From contig JAGWST010000503.1 of the NCBI GenBank assembly GCA_028869325.1, forward strand, positions 1 through 8,281: DNA of 8,281 nt, given 5' to 3'. Of this stretch, positions 6,178 to 8,281 are shown piece after piece. The DNA comes from a bacterium (GTDB lineage: Bacteria; Vulcanimicrobiota; Vulcanimicrobiia; Vulcanimicrobiales; SCRA01). Within the stretch, counting starts at the first letter, position 1. Each line of letters opens with the position of its first letter. Under the pieces are notes generated by a model. It saw only the letters and a list, made by a program, of their open reading frames with translations, ran no database searches and was not told the DNA's origin. The translations under genes were made by a program, and so were the position numbers.

Positions 6178-6615
6178 ATGCTCCAGAGCAAGATCGACGC
6201 GGACCTGAAGGAGGCCATGAAGGCTCGCGACCAGGTCCGTGTCGATACGTTACGCATGCTGCGCAGCGCGCTCAACTACCGCCGCATCGAGATCGGACAC
6301 GAGCTGGCCGAGGACGAGCAGCTCGAGGTCGTGCGCAAGCAGGTCAAGCAGCGCAACGACGCGATCACGGAGTACGAGCGCGCCGGCCGGAGGGAGTCCG
6401 CCGCCAAGGAGACGCGCGAGCGCGAGCTGCTGCAAGCCTTTCTCCCACGTCAGTTGACCGGCGACGAGCTGCGCGTCGTGGTCACGGAGACGCTGGCCGC
6501 GCTGCCGCGGCCGCTCGAGCGCGGCGCGGCGATGAAGGCCGTGATGGCCAAGGTCAAGGGCCTGGCCGACGGCAAGGCCGTCGCCGAGATCGTCGGCGCC
6601 GAGCTCGCCAAGTAA
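6178..6615 (+). CDS. yqeY: GatB/YqeY domain protein
   Basis: This 145-residue cytoplasmic protein is of the YqeY family, about the family's normal length. It is all alpha-helical in known members and related to the C-terminal tail domain of the GatB/GatE subunits of tRNA-dependent amidotransferases. Recognisable blocks are 'LRMLRSALNYRRIEIG' (21-36), 'RNDAITEYERAGRRE' (59-73), 'FLPRQLTGDEL' (88-98) and a C-terminal 'MKAVMAKVKGLADGKAVAEI' (118-137) tail helix region. The tail resembles the GatB segment that contacts tRNA. The precise role of free-standing YqeY is not settled; a tRNA-binding role is inferred from the domain. It follows rpsU after 9 bases, and a weak AGGT (6167-6170) overlapping the rpsU stop is the only ribosome-binding candidate. 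The pairing with rpsU is widespread in bacteria. Confidence 0.93.
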   Translation: MLQSKIDADLKEAMKARDQVRVDTLRMLRSALNYRRIEIGHELAEDEQLEVVRKQVKQRNDAITEYERAGRRESAAKETRERELLQAFLPRQLTGDELRVVVTETLAALPRPLERGAAMKAVMAKVKGLADGKAVAEIVGAELAK

Positions 6616-6642
6616 GACCGGATCGGCCGCGCAACTTTCCCC

Positions 6643-6667
6643 TACGCCGCGGGTAGTACGCCGCGGG
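6643..6667 (+). repeat. Tandem 11-base direct repeat before nfeD
   Basis: TACGCCGCGGG occurs at 6643-6653 and again at 6657-6667, three bases apart. Each copy contains the palindrome CCGCGG. The second copy runs into the nfeD Shine-Dalgarno site. It could be a binding site or a chance duplication in GC-rich DNA. Confidence 0.6.
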
Positions 6668-6670
6668 AGG
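6665..6670 (+). promoter_or_regulatory. Shine-Dalgarno site deciding the nfeD start
   Basis: GGGAGG lies 7 bases before the ATG at 6678 but only 1 base before the alternative in-frame GTG at 6672. The ATG is therefore taken as the start. Confidence 0.75.
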
Positions 6671-6677
6671 CGTGCTC

Positions 6678-8015
6678 ATGCGAGAGATCGTTCGCTTCGG
6701 ATCGGCCGCCGTGATGGCGCTGGCTATGGCCATCGCCGCGCTGATGCTCTCTGCGCCGGCGCGCGGCGCGCAGCCCGGGGAGGTGCTGGTGGTGCCCATC
6801 CACGGCACCATCGATGAAGGCATGGCGCACCTGGTGCGGGGCGCCGTGGCCGAGGCCGATACCTCCGGCGCCAAGGCGATCATCCTGGATCTCAACACGC
6901 CGGGCGGCCTTGTCGATGCCGCGACGCAGATACGCGACGCCCTCTTCGCGGCGCGGGTACCCGTGGTCGCCTACGTCTCCGAGCGGGCGTGGAGCGCGGG
7001 GGCGTTGATCACGCTGGCCGCGCCGCGCGTCGCGATGGCGCCCGGCGCAAGCATCGGAGCCGCCGAGCCTATCCCAACCACGATCAAGACCGTCTCGGCG
7101 CTGCGCGCGGAGTTCGAGTCGACGGCGGCGCGCAACGGCCGCAATCCCAAGCTCGCCGCGGCGATGGTCGACTCCTCGCGCCCCTTCCCGCCGTACAGCG
7201 AGAAGGGACAGATTCTCACCTTGACCGCCGACCAGGCTCGGACGCTGGCCGTCTCCGACGAGACGGTCAAGAGCTTCCAGCAACTGTTGGAAGACGAGCA
7301 TTTTGCCGGTAGCCCGGTGCGCACCCTGGGCTACTCGTTCGGCGAGCGCCTGGCGCGCTTCGCCACCGATCCGGTGGTGAGCGGGATGCTCTTGACGATC
7401 GGTTTCCTGGGGCTGTTGATCGAGATGCAGACGCTGCACGGCATCGCGGGCCTGATCGGCGTGGCGGCGTTGGGGCTCTTCTTCGGAGCGCACGTGATCG
7501 CGGGCTTCTCGAATGAGCTGGTGATCGTGCTGGCGGTCCTGGGGCTGCTGGCGTTGCTGGCGGAGCTGCACGTCTTCCCCGGCCACGGTCTCTTCGGCAT
7601 ACTGGGCGTTTTGATCTTGGCCGCCTCGGTGGTCCTGGCGTTCGGGATCGCCTTCGTCGGCGTGGCGGTCCAGGCACTGGCCGTGGCCGTCGTGGCGACG
7701 GCGATCCTGTTCGTGCTCTCGACGCGCATCTTTCCGCAGAACGCCTTCTTCAGGCGGATCGTCTTCGCCGGCGCGCAAGGTCCCGAGTACATCGCCAGCG
7801 CAGACTACCGCGGCTACCTGGGGGCAAACGGCGTGGCGCTCTCCGATCTGCGCCCCAGCGGCGTGGCCGAGCTGCACGGGCGTCGTCTGGACGTGCTGAC
7901 CGAGGGAGAGTACGTGCCCGCGGGCTCGCCTATTCACGTGCGGCGCGTAGAAGGCGGCCGCATCTTCGTGGTTCGCGTCGGCGGCGTGGAGCCGCACGCG
8001 GAATTGCCTGGTTGA
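6678..8015 (+). CDS. nfeD: NfeD-family membrane-bound ClpP-class serine protease
   Basis: This 445-residue long-form NfeD protein has three parts. A signal peptide or anchor spans residues 1-31, with basic R2 and R6, a hydrophobic core and 'APARGAQ'. A ClpP-like protease domain occupies about 35-230. It contains 'DLNTPGGLVDAA' (71-82), the probable nucleophile S106 in 'WSAGALITLAA', and K137 in 'TIKTVSALRAEFE' aligning with the lysine of the Ser-Lys dyad described for archaeal 1510-N. 'ARNGRNP' (151-157) and 'KGQILTLTADQA' (176-187) are also typical. Four or five membrane segments lie between about 235 and 348. A C-terminal NfeD OB-fold domain spans about 365-435, including 'GANGVALSDLRPSGVAELHG' (382-401). 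Known relatives cleave hydrophobic stretches of membrane partners; the OB domain is thought to contact stomatin/flotillin proteins. That fits floA, which follows after 29 bases. The gap from yqeY is 62 bases with no terminator, so it probably belongs to the rpsU transcript. Confidence 0.93.
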   Translation: MREIVRFGSAAVMALAMAIAALMLSAPARGAQPGEVLVVPIHGTIDEGMAHLVRGAVAEADTSGAKAIILDLNTPGGLVDAATQIRDALFAARVPVVAYVSERAWSAGALITLAAPRVAMAPGASIGAAEPIPTTIKTVSALRAEFESTAARNGRNPKLAAAMVDSSRPFPPYSEKGQILTLTADQARTLAVSDETVKSFQQLLEDEHFAGSPVRTLGYSFGERLARFATDPVVSGMLLTIGFLGLLIEMQTLHGIAGLIGVAALGLFFGAHVIAGFSNELVIVLAVLGLLALLAELHVFPGHGLFGILGVLILAASVVLAFGIAFVGVAVQALAVAVVATAILFVLSTRIFPQNAFFRRIVFAGAQGPEYIASADYRGYLGANGVALSDLRPSGVAELHGRRLDVLTEGEYVPAGSPIHVRRVEGGRIFVVRVGGVEPHAELPG

Positions 8016-8044
8016 TCCATGCCGTTCGGCAGAGAGGGTGATCT

Positions 8045-8281
8045 ATGATCGCGGTCGGCTTCGGTGGGCTCTTGGTGACGTTGCTCATCTTCTTGGGCGT
8101 CGTCATCTTCCTCTACTACTTCCCGTTCGGCTTGTGGCTGAGCACCATCGCCGCGGGCGTGCCGCTCTCCATCATCGCGCTCGTGCGTATGCGGCTGATT
8201 CGCATACCGCCGGGCGTCATCGTGAACAACCTGGTGCGCGCGCGCAAGGCCGGCCTCTCCATCGACATCGACCAGCTGCAA
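8045..8281 (+). CDS. floA: Flotillin-like protein FloA, N-terminal part
   Basis: The first 79 codons of floA run off the right edge. FloA is a flotillin-like scaffold that organises functional membrane microdomains and is about 330 residues long in Bacillus subtilis. The visible part has the expected layout: a hydrophobic hairpin at about 4-26 and 29-47, then 'LVRMRLIRIPP' (46-56) and 'VNNLVRARKAGLSID' (60-74), which leads into the SPFH-like domain. This closely resembles the FloA N-terminus as I recall it. The ATG at 8045 follows GAGAGGG (8032-8038) by 6 bases. An earlier ATG at 8019 opens only a nine-codon reading frame in another phase. Its place directly after nfeD mirrors the Bacillus yqeZ-floA pair, so the two products are likely partners at the membrane. 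Confidence 0.92.
   Translation, partial: MIAVGFGGLLVTLLIFLGVVIFLYYFPFGLWLSTIAAGVPLSIIALVRMRLIRIPPGVIVNNLVRARKAGLSIDIDQLQ

Noticed and set aside
6616..6642. Possible terminator after yqeY
   Set aside because: The short GC palindromes there form no long stem and are not followed by a T run.
6642..7997. Long minus-strand open frame of 451 codons opposite nfeD
   Set aside because: It is an antisense shadow of GC-rich coding DNA: rich in His, Arg, Gln and Asp, with no recognisable domain, while the plus-strand NfeD reading is unmistakable.

Overview
The window is GC-rich bacterial chromosome, densely coding, with short gaps and stop/start overlaps. It holds eight protein genes, of which the first and last are cut by the window edges. 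I saw no mobile element, CRISPR array, tRNA or rRNA. The gene order rpsU-yqeY-nfeD-floA is the arrangement known from Bacillus and relatives. With the high GC content and a bS21 protein, it suggests a soil or environmental lineage near the Terrabacteria (for example an uncultured phylum such as Eremiobacterota, Armatimonadota or Chloroflexota). That placement is a guess from gene content, not shown by the sequence.

Layout. (1) Positions 2-250 are the 3' end of a gene for a secreted or surface protein ending in an Ig-like domain. (2) Positions 304-3589 are three tightly packed plus-strand genes that look translationally coupled: a DppA-like peptide-binding lipoprotein, a histidine-triad (HIT) protein, and a flavin disulfide oxidoreductase of the dihydrolipoamide dehydrogenase/mercuric reductase superfamily. 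(3) Positions 3581-5845 on the minus strand encode a single molybdopterin-binding large subunit of the xanthine dehydrogenase/aldehyde oxidase family. Its 3' end overlaps the oxidoreductase by 9 bases. (4) Positions 5846-5997 are a divergent intergenic region with a strong sigma70-type promoter pointing at rpsU and a leader with two hairpins. (5) Positions 5998-8281 are the plus-strand block rpsU, yqeY, a membrane serine protease of the NfeD family, and the start of flotillin-like floA.

How the genes relate. The right-hand block is a conserved housekeeping set: ribosomal protein S21, a GatB/YqeY-domain protein linked to tRNA amidotransferases, and the NfeD/FloA pair that acts in membrane microdomains. 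The left-hand genes are a mixed set whose common purpose cannot be read from the sequence. HIT genes often sit just upstream of rpsU in other bacteria, so the oxidoreductase and molybdoenzyme genes may have been inserted between them. The molybdoenzyme lacks its usual FAD and iron-sulfur subunit genes here, and the peptide-binding lipoprotein lacks its transporter genes. I see no clear new multi-gene system. The points most worth checking are the substrates of the two redox enzymes and the rpsU promoter/leader.
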